From Nitrospirota bacterium (GTDB lineage Bacteria > Nitrospirota_A > Leptospirillia > Leptospirillales > Leptospirillaceae), in assembly GCA_021838765.1 (NCBI GenBank), contig JAKCCY010000002.1:1-64000 (forward strand): DNA of 64,000 nt. The letters run 5' to 3'. A model generated the notes under the pieces. It had not been told where the DNA came from, ran no database searches, and was given only the letters and a program-made list of their open reading frames with translations. Positions 27,550 to 35,792 of this stretch are shown piece by piece (position 1 is the stretch's first letter; every line of letters starts with the position of its first letter). The position numbers and the translations under genes were made by a program.

Positions 27550-28707
27550 ATGACCCCTCCATTGTCCCCTGTTTCCAAGATTGGTTTTGTTGGTGCAAGT
27601 CGATTCACTCTCCCTGTGGTTCGCTGGATCCTTGGCAAAGGGTATCCGGTTGTTTGGATTGACCAGAACTTCAGTGCGTTGGAGGAAAGTCTGGCTCTTT
27701 TTCAAACCCAAATGGCTGAAGAGGAGAGACTTGGTGAGAGGACACATGTTTTAACGAGCCAGCTTTCAAGTCTTCTTTCCGGCTCGACGAGTCTTATGGA
27801 TCTTGTTGGGTGCGATCTGGTCATTGATGGGACCCGGGACCATCTTGAGGGAAAAATTGACTTGGCCAGATCTCTTGAGCAACTTTTGGGAGACCGGGTC
27901 CTTTTGGGTGTCTTTCTCGAATCCCTGACTGTTTCTCATATCGCATCCAGAATCACCCATCCGGAAAGACTTATTGGCCTTCGTCCCGTTGGCCTGCCTC
28001 CAAGAGTCCTGCAAAGTTTTGAAATTATTTCTGGTGTCGAGACAGCTCCTGAGTGTGTCACAAGAGTATCTGATTTCTCGCGTATGCTGAACCTTGAACC
28101 AGCGATTGTGAGAGAAGGTCCCGGAGGGATTGTCAACCGGCTTTTGGCGCGTCTGTTTTCCGAGGCACTTCTGCTTCCGAGACAGGTCAGGGGGGAGCAT
28201 GATGCGCTTGATCGTGCCTTGGCCCAGTCTGGGCTCGCAATCCATCCCTTTGAAATGATAAGAAGGCTTGGGGAATATGAAGTCTCCGGTATGATCACCT
28301 TTTTTAGACGTTACTATGGGTTGTCGTTTCCGCTTCCGGAGGAGCTTCCCCTGAGTTCGGCGATGACTTCTTCTTTCCTTCATGATGATTCCGACACATT
28401 TATCAGGGAGGTGACCCATGGGGGAAGCACTATCGCATTGTCTGACTGGGCAGATGGAGTTTTTTTGGCGGTCACAAATGAGGCCGTTCAAATTGTGTCT
28501 GAAGGTGTTAGCGATTTTGATACAGTCGACCGAATTACCAGAATCGCATTTTTGGGAGAAAATACGACGACGGGACTTCTCTCCAAAGGGGCTCAGAGAG
28601 GGTGGCCTCTTATTCTGAGTGGTTTGTGGGACTATTCGAACCGAACAGGCGGAAGGGTTTGGCCTTCACCAATGCTTCAGCTATGGGCATCATCAACGAG
28701 AAACTGA
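27550..28707 (+). CDS. Degenerate 3-hydroxyacyl-CoA dehydrogenase-like protein
   Basis: A 385-residue protein with the layout of 3-hydroxybutyryl-CoA dehydrogenases: an N-terminal Rossmann segment (KIGFVGASRFTLPVVRWIL), the substrate region (RLIGLRPVGLPPRVLQSFEII) and GPGGIVNRLLARLFSEALLL. Key features are eroded: the GxGxxG loop reads GASRFT, and the catalytic-His motif HFFNP reads GLRPVG, while the Glu of the catalytic dyad may persist in FEII. The C-terminal 100 residues have no recognised match. A fatty-acid oxidation role is doubtful. It follows the Cache gene by 6 bases and precedes the DUF1848 gene closely, so co-transcription is likely. Confidence 0.6.
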   Translation: MTPPLSPVSKIGFVGASRFTLPVVRWILGKGYPVVWIDQNFSALEESLALFQTQMAEEERLGERTHVLTSQLSSLLSGSTSLMDLVGCDLVIDGTRDHLEGKIDLARSLEQLLGDRVLLGVFLESLTVSHIASRITHPERLIGLRPVGLPPRVLQSFEIISGVETAPECVTRVSDFSRMLNLEPAIVREGPGGIVNRLLARLFSEALLLPRQVRGEHDALDRALAQSGLAIHPFEMIRRLGEYEVSGMITFFRRYYGLSFPLPEELPLSSAMTSSFLHDDSDTFIREVTHGGSTIALSDWADGVFLAVTNEAVQIVSEGVSDFDTVDRITRIAFLGENTTTGLLSKGAQRGWPLILSGLWDYSNRTGGRVWPSPMLQLWASSTRN

Positions 28708-28712
28708 ACCGT

Positions 28713-29627
28713 ATGGATGACCGGGCGACCAATATCATTTCTGTATCCAGAAGAACGGATATACCCGCTTTTTATGGAGAATGGTTTGAGAAAAGGATTT
28801 CTGAGGGTTTTGTAGACGTCCCTAATCCGTTTAACCGCAAAGTACGTAGGGTTTCCCTTTTGGAAGCGGATGTTTTTGGGTATGTTTTTTGGTCCAAGAA
28901 TCCGAAACCTTTTCTTCCCAGACTTGAACGGCTCCTTTCAAAAAACATTCGGGTTCTCTTCCATGTCACGATAACAGGGCTTCCCAAAACGGTCGAGCAG
29001 AGGATTCCTCCTTCAGACGATGTGATTCTGTCGGTCAGGGAGCTTTCAAAGATGCTTCCTCCCGGTTCCATTATATGGCGATTTGATCCCATGCTTTCCC
29101 ATGAGGGTCATTTTCATCAAGAATTTCGGGACAGATTCCTATCTCTTTCCGAGCAGCTGGCCCCTTTGGTTGACCGTGTCATGGTCAGTCTTATCGATCC
29201 GATGAAAAAAACCCGGAGAAATTTTCCCGAAGGGGATCTTTGGTGGCCTTCCGGAAAGAATTCCTTGGATGAACAGACATCACAGGACGAAGTCCAGGAA
29301 ACGCTCCGTTGGATGCAGGAAAAGTCACCGATTGCCGGAAGAGTGTTTTCTTGCACGGAGCCGGGCTTGTCTGGAGCGGTTCTCCCCGGAGCATGCATAT
29401 TGAAGAGTGATTTTGAGCGGGTATGGGGATCTCAAAAATTGGATTCAGGAAAGCCCGTTTCTGCTCCCCTCCGGGTCGGCTGCGGTTGTGACCGATCTGT
29501 TGATATCGGTGTCTATGATACTTGTCCTGGTGGCTGCCGCTATTGTTATGCGGTTGCGTCTCCGGAGAAAGTCCTGTCCAGATGGGAAAAGTATGATCAG
29601 ATGTCTCCGATGCTTGGAGGGATCTGA
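28713..29627 (+). CDS. DUF1848 family protein
   Basis: A 304-residue protein starting NIISVSRRTDIPAFYGEWF, the hallmark opening of DUF1848. The middle has RFDPM and the C-terminus has CGCDRSVDIGVYDTC, then PGGCRYCYA. The last cluster resembles a radical-SAM-like CxxxCxYC arrangement at the wrong end of the protein, so an Fe-S site is plausible. The biochemical function of this family is not established to my knowledge. Longer frames reach back into the preceding gene (28602, 28683); the ATG at 28713 sits just after its stop and matches the family start. Confidence 0.8.
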   Translation: MDDRATNIISVSRRTDIPAFYGEWFEKRISEGFVDVPNPFNRKVRRVSLLEADVFGYVFWSKNPKPFLPRLERLLSKNIRVLFHVTITGLPKTVEQRIPPSDDVILSVRELSKMLPPGSIIWRFDPMLSHEGHFHQEFRDRFLSLSEQLAPLVDRVMVSLIDPMKKTRRNFPEGDLWWPSGKNSLDEQTSQDEVQETLRWMQEKSPIAGRVFSCTEPGLSGAVLPGACILKSDFERVWGSQKLDSGKPVSAPLRVGCGCDRSVDIGVYDTCPGGCRYCYAVASPEKVLSRWEKYDQMSPMLGGI

Positions 29628-29673
29628 TGAATCCAGATCAGTGTTAGGAATTCTGTAAAAGGAAGAGGAGAGC

Positions 29674-30150
29674 ATGGAAAAGAGTATTCGGGAATTAATC
29701 CGTTCACCCAGAGAAACATTGGGTGGGTTTTGTTTCCTCCCAAGGTTGATCGATAAGGTCCGGCTTTATGCCACTGGCGATCTGCCGAAAGACTATCATG
29801 AAAATCTTCTGAAAGAGGGGAAGACGTTTGATGGGCGTTTTCTGCTTTTTACGGGTGTTTCGCCAGAAGCTCTCCGAAATGTCATTTTGAAATCCAAAAC
29901 GGATGAAGAGGTTCTTTCCTGGATTTTGAAAAATAGTCAGGCAAAAACAGAAAGAGAGATCCGGGAATGGGTTGATACAATCAGGAAAGACAGGCCTGAT
30001 GCTGACCGGTCTCGAGCAAGAAAATCTTTTTATCCGGAAGTGGCGAAAAAATGGGATGTTGCCAGATTATCCCCCTTTGATCTGATAGATCTTGATGAAG
30101 GCCGCATTGACCATCCTATCGATGGTGAAATGAAACAATCCCGCCCATAA
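29674..30150 (+). CDS. DUF5069 domain protein
   Basis: A small 158-residue soluble protein whose first half matches DUF5069: RSPRETLGGFCFLPRLIDKVRL, DLPKDYHENLL, FDGRFLLFTG and TDEEVLSWI occur in family order. The C-terminal third is charged and less conserved. No catalytic motif is visible and the family function is unknown. AGGAAGAGGAGAG precedes the ATG. It follows the DUF1848 gene by 46 bases and may end a transcription unit started at the flavoprotein or Cache gene. Confidence 0.8.
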   Translation: MEKSIRELIRSPRETLGGFCFLPRLIDKVRLYATGDLPKDYHENLLKEGKTFDGRFLLFTGVSPEALRNVILKSKTDEEVLSWILKNSQAKTEREIREWVDTIRKDRPDADRSRARKSFYPEVAKKWDVARLSPFDLIDLDEGRIDHPIDGEMKQSRP

Positions 30151-30330
30151 GCACTTTACAGCATGACGAGATGTTTCCGTTCTTACGGGCGGAAGTTCCT
30201 GTTTCTCCGGCTTGTGCTCGAAAGATGTTGACGTTATCGTCTTGTCTGTCTCTTCGAAGGCATTTGTCTTAAGCCCGGTTCGGCCTTGAGTCCTCGGGCG
30301 GAACTTGTCACAGCCATCTTTTTGAGCATG

Positions 30331-30951
30331 TCAATGCTTCAAAAGAGGTGGATAGACCTTTTTGTTTGCTGAGGACCAGAGCATGACATAATGGCTGACC
30401 ATCAGGAGGTGCCTTCCGGCCATGGAAACAGGCAGTTCCTGTGGAAAACGTTCCATTCCCTTGATTTCACCAACGGCCGTGATGAGGTTTCCTGTTCCGA
30501 TGGAAGGTGTCTGATTCTGATTGTTTCCAAAAACAATGAGTCCACTTCTTTCAGGGTTGATTTTGGGTTTTGCCTGGCCGATCATTTTTAGCGAAGGGAC
30601 GAAGAGAATGAAGGTATCCCTGCTTGTGATGTCTTTTCGTTTTTCCTTGTCAGAAAGCTGTTTCGGAAAAGAGTCTTCTGTGAGGGGAAGGGCACGAATC
30701 AGGAAGATGGCTCCCACTGGCGAGTCCGTTCGTCGAATGATCTGTCCGCCAAGAACGGTGATGCGTCCAACTGGGAGAGGTTTGGTTGCCAGAATGCTAT
30801 GGAGATCATCGGGGGTTTTTTGCGCGATAAATACAGTCATTTGCTCTGTGTCATCCTGACTTGCGCAGCCAGAAAGGCCAGCCAAAGGGATGAAAGCAAT
30901 CAGTAACAGCAGGGATGCGTTTCGTATCTTTTTCATTATTTCGGAAGTCAT
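30331..30951 (-). CDS. Slp-like outer-membrane lipoprotein
   Basis: A 206-residue lipoprotein: the signal ends in LAGLSGC with Cys29 as the lipidation site. The mature region (VGRITVLGGQIIRRTDSP, GLIVFGNNQ, ITAVGEIKG and a late MLW) resembles the Slp/YeaY family of Gram-negative lipoproteins by layout, where G-R-V-L-GG blocks and a closing LW recur. The ATG at 30951 is preserved because AGGGA lies eight bases upstream; a second ATG at 30936 lacks one. It is divergent from the methyltransferase gene and stands alone on this strand. A role in envelope stress is possible but not shown. Confidence 0.6.
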   Translation of the reverse strand: MTSEIMKKIRNASLLLLIAFIPLAGLSGCASQDDTEQMTVFIAQKTPDDLHSILATKPLPVGRITVLGGQIIRRTDSPVGAIFLIRALPLTEDSFPKQLSDKEKRKDITSRDTFILFVPSLKMIGQAKPKINPERSGLIVFGNNQNQTPSIGTGNLITAVGEIKGMERFPQELPVSMAGRHLLMVSHYVMLWSSANKKVYPPLLKH

Positions 30952-31163
30952 CGATTTCCCTCTATGTTGAGTAAACTATCCTGTATTCCTGAGCATCAAA
31001 TACTTCCATTGTAACAAGGAATATTGGACGGGTCCAATGAATGATTTGCTCCTGTCAGTGATACAAATCCTTTGAATGAAAGAGACAGCCTTTTACCCGG
31101 CAGTATTGTGCATAGTCATTGAACGGAATTTTGGAAGTCCACTTTTTGTCAAGGAGATAGGTA

Positions 31164-31979
31164 TTGAAAAAAACGCTGATAAGAGAAAGCTGGGATCATG
31201 CTTCAAGAGGATACAGGGATGGCCTTGGATCACAGCTGCAGAGTATTGCCATGAGGTTGGAAAAGTTGTTGCCAGATCGTTTTCCTGGTCCTGTTCTTGA
31301 TCTTGCTTGCGGTCCTGGTACGGTTTTGTTTTATTTATCTCAAAAACGGCAAGAGGTAAGTGGGATCGGGTGCGACTTTTCCATCGAGATGGGGAAGATT
31401 GCCCGGGAGCGCAACCCAGGTGCACAAGCGGTCGTGGCGGATCAGGACTGTTTACCTTTCAGAAATGGGTCTTTCGGTGCGGTTGTTTCTTCCATGGGGA
31501 CAATTTTCTCAGCAGATCATGGCTTACAGCTTCAAATGATCTCTCAAATATTAAGGAGTGGAGGGTTCCTGGGATTTTCCGCATGGGGAGAAAAAAAGGA
31601 TTGCGCCTTAAGAAGAGTTTCGGAGGAGGTGACCAAAAAATGGCCACATTCAACACCTGAAGCAGTGCCATCGCTTGACTCGCCATTTGCATCAGGTATG
31701 AGTGATTGGCTGAACAATGTTTCAAGTGATGCTGGGCTAGAAGTCTTGAAAGTGGAGTCTGGCGATCTGGTTTTTGATTTTGAGAATTTGTCTGAAGCGG
31801 CTTCTTCTCTGGTTCATACGGGTCGATTTGCGCTTCTTTTGAAGGATCATCCAGAGTGGTTGGAGCCCTTGAAAAAATTGACTCTCGAGTATTTTTATCC
31901 CTATCAGGAGCATTCTGGGAGAGTGAAGCTTTCCAATCGGTTTCATCTTTTTCTTCTCAGGAAAAAGGGATCGGTATGA
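31164..31979 (+). CDS. Class I SAM-dependent methyltransferase
   Basis: A 271-residue UbiE/Methyltransf_11-type enzyme. Motif I is VLDLACGPGT, binding S-adenosylmethionine; the acidic loop is GCDFSIEMGKIA; motif II/III regions are DQDCLPFRNGSFGAVVSS and ILRSGGFLGFSAWG. The substrate is not deducible. The start is a TTG at 31164 with AAGGAG seven bases upstream. The DUF2252 gene follows 37 bases later on the same strand, so a two-gene unit is likely. Confidence 0.85.
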   Translation: MKKTLIRESWDHASRGYRDGLGSQLQSIAMRLEKLLPDRFPGPVLDLACGPGTVLFYLSQKRQEVSGIGCDFSIEMGKIARERNPGAQAVVADQDCLPFRNGSFGAVVSSMGTIFSADHGLQLQMISQILRSGGFLGFSAWGEKKDCALRRVSEEVTKKWPHSTPEAVPSLDSPFASGMSDWLNNVSSDAGLEVLKVESGDLVFDFENLSEAASSLVHTGRFALLLKDHPEWLEPLKKLTLEYFYPYQEHSGRVKLSNRFHLFLLRKKGSV

Positions 31980-32016
31980 AATTGGATCCACCTGCTGTGC
32001 TTCCAGGAGTTTGCTG

Positions 32017-33228
32017 ATGGAAATAAGAGATGTCATCTCAGAGATTCTTCTTTTTAATCAAGATCTGGATCCCAGAAGGGTGAGGCTCAAGTATCATCGT
32101 ATGCGGGAGGATGCTTTTTCATTCTTTCGGGCAACATGTCACCTTTTTTACCGGACTCTTCCTCAGAATTCAATCTTTACCCAGGCTCCTAAGGTATGGA
32201 TATCGGGAGATCTTCATCTTGAAAACTTTGGAAGCTATAAAGGCGATAACCGTCTGGCCTATTTTGACCTGAATGATTTTGATGAAGCTTGCCTTGCTCC
32301 CTGTACGTTGGAGCTTTTACGAGTTTTGACCAGTATTTTGGTTGCCTCTGACAGATTTGAACTTGGTGCTCGACTAAGGACGGATTTGTGCAAATCGTTT
32401 GTCAGGTCTTATATCTCTGAAGCCATGAGTGAAAAACCCCGATGGATTGAGCGATCACTTTCAAAAGGTTTGATCAAAAACCTATTCAAGGCTGTTAAAT
32501 CTATAGACCGGAGATCTTTTCTGGAGAGCCGGAGTATCGTGAAAGGCAAACAACGACGGCTGATCATCGATGGGGTGAAAGCATTTGCAACTCCTAAGAG
32601 AGAGTCGGATGGAGTTGTCAAAACGTTGGAGGCTTTTGCAGAAATGCAAAAAAATTCTGAATTTTACAGGGTTCTTGATATTGCGGATCGAATTTCCGGT
32701 TTGGGTAGTCTTGGTGTTTCCAGGTACGTACTGCTCGTTGAAGGCCGTGGCACCCCTTCCGGAAATTTTTTATTGGATCTGAAGGAAGCAAGGAGCTCCT
32801 CTCTGGGTAAGGCATTCTCAAGCATTCAACCACATTGGGAAAATGATGCGGAGAGGGTGGTTGCTATCCAGAAACGTTGCCAAGCGATATCACCCGCGCT
32901 TTTGTCCACTCTTTCCATTAACGGGCGTCCCTTTATTCTCAAAGAACTTCAACCAAGTGAGCACCGAGTCAATCTAGACCGATGGAGAGGAAAAATATTG
33001 CAAAAGGAAGAGGTCCTTGGATCTATGGGGGCTCTCTCTGCCTGGTCTCAGATACGTTCTTCCGGTTATAAGGGTGCGGCTTCTTCAGAAGAAATTGCAC
33101 ATTTTGCAAGCGAAGAGAACTGGGCGTCTGGATTGATCCAGTGTGCTTTTGAGAAGGCTCGTCTGTTTCAAGACTATTATCGTAACTATTGCCGTGCGTT
33201 CGACGATCGCGTCTTTGAGAAAAACTGA
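32017..33228 (+). CDS. DUF2252 family protein
   Basis: A 403-residue protein of the DUF2252 family, recognisable from KYHRMREDAFSFFRATCHLF, VWISGDLHLENFG, YFDLNDFDEA and the C-terminal YRNYCRAFDDR. The GDLHLENFG and DFDEA pair resembles the catalytic and metal loops of aminoglycoside-phosphotransferase-like kinases, which suggests a small-molecule kinase, but no substrate is known. The ATG at 32017 lies eight bases after AGGAG; a TTG two codons earlier is less likely. Confidence 0.85.
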   Translation: MEIRDVISEILLFNQDLDPRRVRLKYHRMREDAFSFFRATCHLFYRTLPQNSIFTQAPKVWISGDLHLENFGSYKGDNRLAYFDLNDFDEACLAPCTLELLRVLTSILVASDRFELGARLRTDLCKSFVRSYISEAMSEKPRWIERSLSKGLIKNLFKAVKSIDRRSFLESRSIVKGKQRRLIIDGVKAFATPKRESDGVVKTLEAFAEMQKNSEFYRVLDIADRISGLGSLGVSRYVLLVEGRGTPSGNFLLDLKEARSSSLGKAFSSIQPHWENDAERVVAIQKRCQAISPALLSTLSINGRPFILKELQPSEHRVNLDRWRGKILQKEEVLGSMGALSAWSQIRSSGYKGAASSEEIAHFASEENWASGLIQCAFEKARLFQDYYRNYCRAFDDRVFEKN

Positions 33229-33251
33229 TCAGGAACTGGAAGCAGCCGGAA

Positions 33252-33275
33252 CGCTGGAGACCGATTGCTCCAGCG
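33252..33275. repeat. Hairpin between DUF2252 gene and galE
   Basis: An exact 8-bp stem (CGCTGGAG/CTCCAGCG) with an 8-base loop lies 24 bases after the DUF2252 stop. No U-tract follows on either strand, so it is a weak terminator candidate at best. Confidence 0.4.
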
Positions 33276-33355
33276 AAAATGAGAGTATGTCCAAATTCTT
33301 TTTTAGGTGAAAAGTAACAAGGTTTCCTTCTGATGCAACGCCTGGTCAGCTGGAT

Positions 33356-34321
33356 TTATTGATTTTCAAATTTCCATGCGTGTTTGATAATGGTTTCAAT
33401 CTCCGGATAATGGGGTGTCCATCCCAGCTCCTGTTTGATCATCCGGCTATCGGCGACCAAGCGGGGAGGGTCGCCTTCACGCCTGTTTCCATTCTTAACC
33501 CGTATCTCTTTCTGTGTCACTTTTTCTGCTGCTGCAATGACTTCGAGAACAGAAAATCCTTGACCATTTCCGAGGTTGTAGGCGGCGGAGTCTCCCCCGG
33601 ATGAAAGATGCATAAGGGATAGCAAGTGGGCCTCGCAAAGATCAACGACATGAATGTAATCCCGTATGCATGTCCCGTCGGGGGTTTCGTAGTCTTTTCC
33701 ATAGACGGTGATGGAGTCCCTTTCTCCAGATGCCGCTTTGAGAATCAATGGAATAAGATGTGTTTCCGGGTGATGTCTCTCACCATTTTTTCCATCAGGG
33801 TCGGCCCCGGCTGCATTGAAATAACGGAGAGAAACACTTTTCAATCCGTATGCTTGTCTATAATCCGCAAGAACCTGTTCGACGAATAATTTGGTTCTTC
33901 CATAGGGGTTGACTGGTGATTTTGGATGGGACTCGTCAATGGGAGAGTAAATCGGTTCTCCAAAGATTGCAGCGGTGGAGGAGAAAATAAATTTCCTGAT
34001 ACCAGCGTTGACCATGGCATCAAGCAGCACCAGCGTTTTTGAAACATTGTTGTTGTAGTATTTTGACGGAGATGTGACAGATTCCCCTACCTGAATAAAG
34101 GAGGCAAAATGCATGACAGCATCAAAGCTGTTTTCAGCCAATACTTGATCCAGCAGGGATCTGTCTCCTATGTCACCCAAAATAAACGGTGTTTCGCCAA
34201 TGGAATCCCTGTGCCCGTTCGAGAGATTATCCATGACAGTCACTTCATGGCCAGATTTTTCAAGCAATGAAACCATGTGGGAGCCAATGTATCCAGCTCC
34301 TCCTGTGACAAGTATTTTCAT
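33356..34321 (-). CDS. galE: UDP-glucose 4-epimerase
   Basis: A 321-residue NAD-dependent epimerase interconverting UDP-glucose and UDP-galactose (possibly the N-acetyl forms). It has the GalE opening ILVTGGAGYIGSHMV, VMHFASFIQVGESV, the Ser/Thr centre SSTAAIFGEP, the Tyr-x3-Lys motif NPYGRTK, LRYFNAAGADP and a closing EGDPPRLVADS block. Length and motifs are canonical. It supplies sugar nucleotides for surface glycans and stands alone on the minus strand between two plus-strand blocks. Confidence 0.95.
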   Translation of the reverse strand: MKILVTGGAGYIGSHMVSLLEKSGHEVTVMDNLSNGHRDSIGETPFILGDIGDRSLLDQVLAENSFDAVMHFASFIQVGESVTSPSKYYNNNVSKTLVLLDAMVNAGIRKFIFSSTAAIFGEPIYSPIDESHPKSPVNPYGRTKLFVEQVLADYRQAYGLKSVSLRYFNAAGADPDGKNGERHHPETHLIPLILKAASGERDSITVYGKDYETPDGTCIRDYIHVVDLCEAHLLSLMHLSSGGDSAAYNLGNGQGFSVLEVIAAAEKVTQKEIRVKNGNRREGDPPRLVADSRMIKQELGWTPHYPEIETIIKHAWKFENQ

Positions 34322-34873
34322 CTTTTTCCCCCGTGATCGGTTTTCTCATTCGGTCCCTGTCCGTCCATGTTGATAGTGTCAAGGCGGGAACTCGGGTTTT
34401 TTGATGCTCACTTTTTTATAGGATTGACCGTTTTAACCCGAAAAGCTACCTCCCAAAAACATCACTCTTTCTTGAAACGACGAACCAGAAAAGGGGTACT
34501 CTCTCCTTTTTAGAGGCAGAAAGGAGACTTTTTCAGTTTTTCCGGGATAGGAATAATCCATGAAAGTAATGAGAGCCAGTATCGTTTGTCTGTGCAGGAG
34601 ACATTTTCCCCAAGAACTGGACGCTGTTTGCACTGGCCACCGCCGGCGAATCCTACCAGAGTCAATTGAAATTTCCAAAATGAAAAAAATGTTCCCGTTT
34701 TCCACAGTCTCCATTGTAGGCTCTGGTGATTGAGGAATGATTGCCTGATTGGGTCAGGATATTCCTTTTTCAATCCTGTCTTGGTTTGAATTTGATCCCC
34801 CCCTCAGATACACTTGATTTATTGAGTGGTTGGCTGGTGACGCTTCAATGGGGTAATCCGTAAGGAGAGTACA
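34322..34873. other. Long intergenic region upstream of galE
   Basis: This 552-base region separates divergent galE and the unknown gene at 34874. It contains a plus-strand terminator-like hairpin at 34502 without an obvious upstream gene. A 57-codon frame at 34560-34733 has only weak support. Otherwise I see no RNA gene or repeat. Confidence 0.4.
34502..34540 (+). terminator. Terminator-like hairpin with U-tract, no clear parent gene
   Basis: An exact 8-bp stem TCTCCTTT/AAAGGAGA with a 10-base loop is followed by CTTTTTCAGTTTTT. The nearest upstream plus-strand gene ends 1.27 kb away, so it might end a small RNA. It is AT-rich and may be chance. Confidence 0.35.
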
Positions 34874-35554
34874 ATGGGGCCGAAGGGATACAAAGGGCTC
34901 GATTCGTTTTTATTCCTGTATGCACTTCCCATTCCTTCGAGTCTTGTATCGTACGGGAGTCGAGCGCTCAGGCCTGTCTCTTTTTTCCCATATCGAACAC
35001 TTGGTGGCATTCACATCACAATGACTGGATTTCGTAGGGGAAAGCTTTCCTTTTTATCAGGCTATTACGAATGTGAGGGTGTGAAAGGTTTTCTGGGCTC
35101 CGTTCCTGAACTCAAAGGTGCTTTGTCTGTTCGGGAAATTCTTCCATCGGAAGGCTGGATCTTTGAAGGGGATGGGGTCTTTTTCCCTCGCGGTGGCTCT
35201 ATTGAGGCGAGGGTAAGAGCGACTCTCCCAATGAGGAAGACCTTTAACTTTATGGATGTTCGACATGGGGTTGTTTATTTTCGTCAGGATGCCGGAGCGA
35301 CACTCTCTCTCCTGTCAGTGAAGGGCAGCTGGTCAGCCCCCATACAAAAAGTCCTTGACTCCGGCTGGAAAGTTGCTGCCATGGGCTACAGGTCTTCATC
35401 CATTCAGACCGATCGGGTTGTGGGGCAGAGCCTGATGCCTGTCTTGGATTCGGAGACGATTTCAGGGTGTCCCTCATCGGAGGGCCGGCGTCGGGGTTCT
35501 ATTATTCCTGTGTTGCCAGAAGGCGAATCTTTTCCTGTGCAGCTAGGAAAATAG
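34874..35554 (+). CDS. Hypothetical protein
   Basis: A 226-residue protein that I cannot assign. The ATG lies seven bases after AAGGAG, a good ribosome site that supports it as a real gene. There is no signal peptide or membrane helix. The sequence mixes short beta-like stretches (LGGIHITMTGFRRGKLSFLS, HGVVYFRQDAGATLSLLSV) with Gly and Arg-rich turns, suggesting a compact all-beta enzyme or binding fold. The last 40 residues are low in order. Neighbours are galE and a TPR/LysM lipoprotein, which gives no clear clue. Confidence 0.55.
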   Translation: MGPKGYKGLDSFLFLYALPIPSSLVSYGSRALRPVSFFPYRTLGGIHITMTGFRRGKLSFLSGYYECEGVKGFLGSVPELKGALSVREILPSEGWIFEGDGVFFPRGGSIEARVRATLPMRKTFNFMDVRHGVVYFRQDAGATLSLLSVKGSWSAPIQKVLDSGWKVAAMGYRSSSIQTDRVVGQSLMPVLDSETISGCPSSEGRRRGSIIPVLPEGESFPVQLGK

Positions 35555-35792
35555 GGTGAATGTCTCTAACAGACCCTGATCACCGTTTATTCTGTTGAGT
35601 CCGGTATTCTTACGGAAACTTCAGACAAACCTTCTTGAGTGTTACCAAGATCATTACTGTTGAGCGGATTTTGTTGGCTTTGGGATTTCTTGAATTGATT
35701 CAGATATTTCTGGAGGGGATGTGACAGAAGCTTTTGGTGTTGAGCCCACGGTTATTGCGCCAAAAAACAGGTTTTATGCCAGGTGCAAGTCA

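Noticed and set aside
29499..29627. DUF1848 cysteine cluster considered as a full radical-SAM enzyme
   Set aside because: The cluster is at the C-terminus and there is no TIM-barrel CxxxCxxC opening.
33252..33275. Hairpin considered as a Rho-independent terminator
   Set aside because: No U-tract on either strand; kept only as a hairpin.
34560..34733. A 57-codon plus-strand frame with a weak AGGA upstream
   Set aside because: Basic, Cys-rich composition without family pattern; no conservation evidence available.
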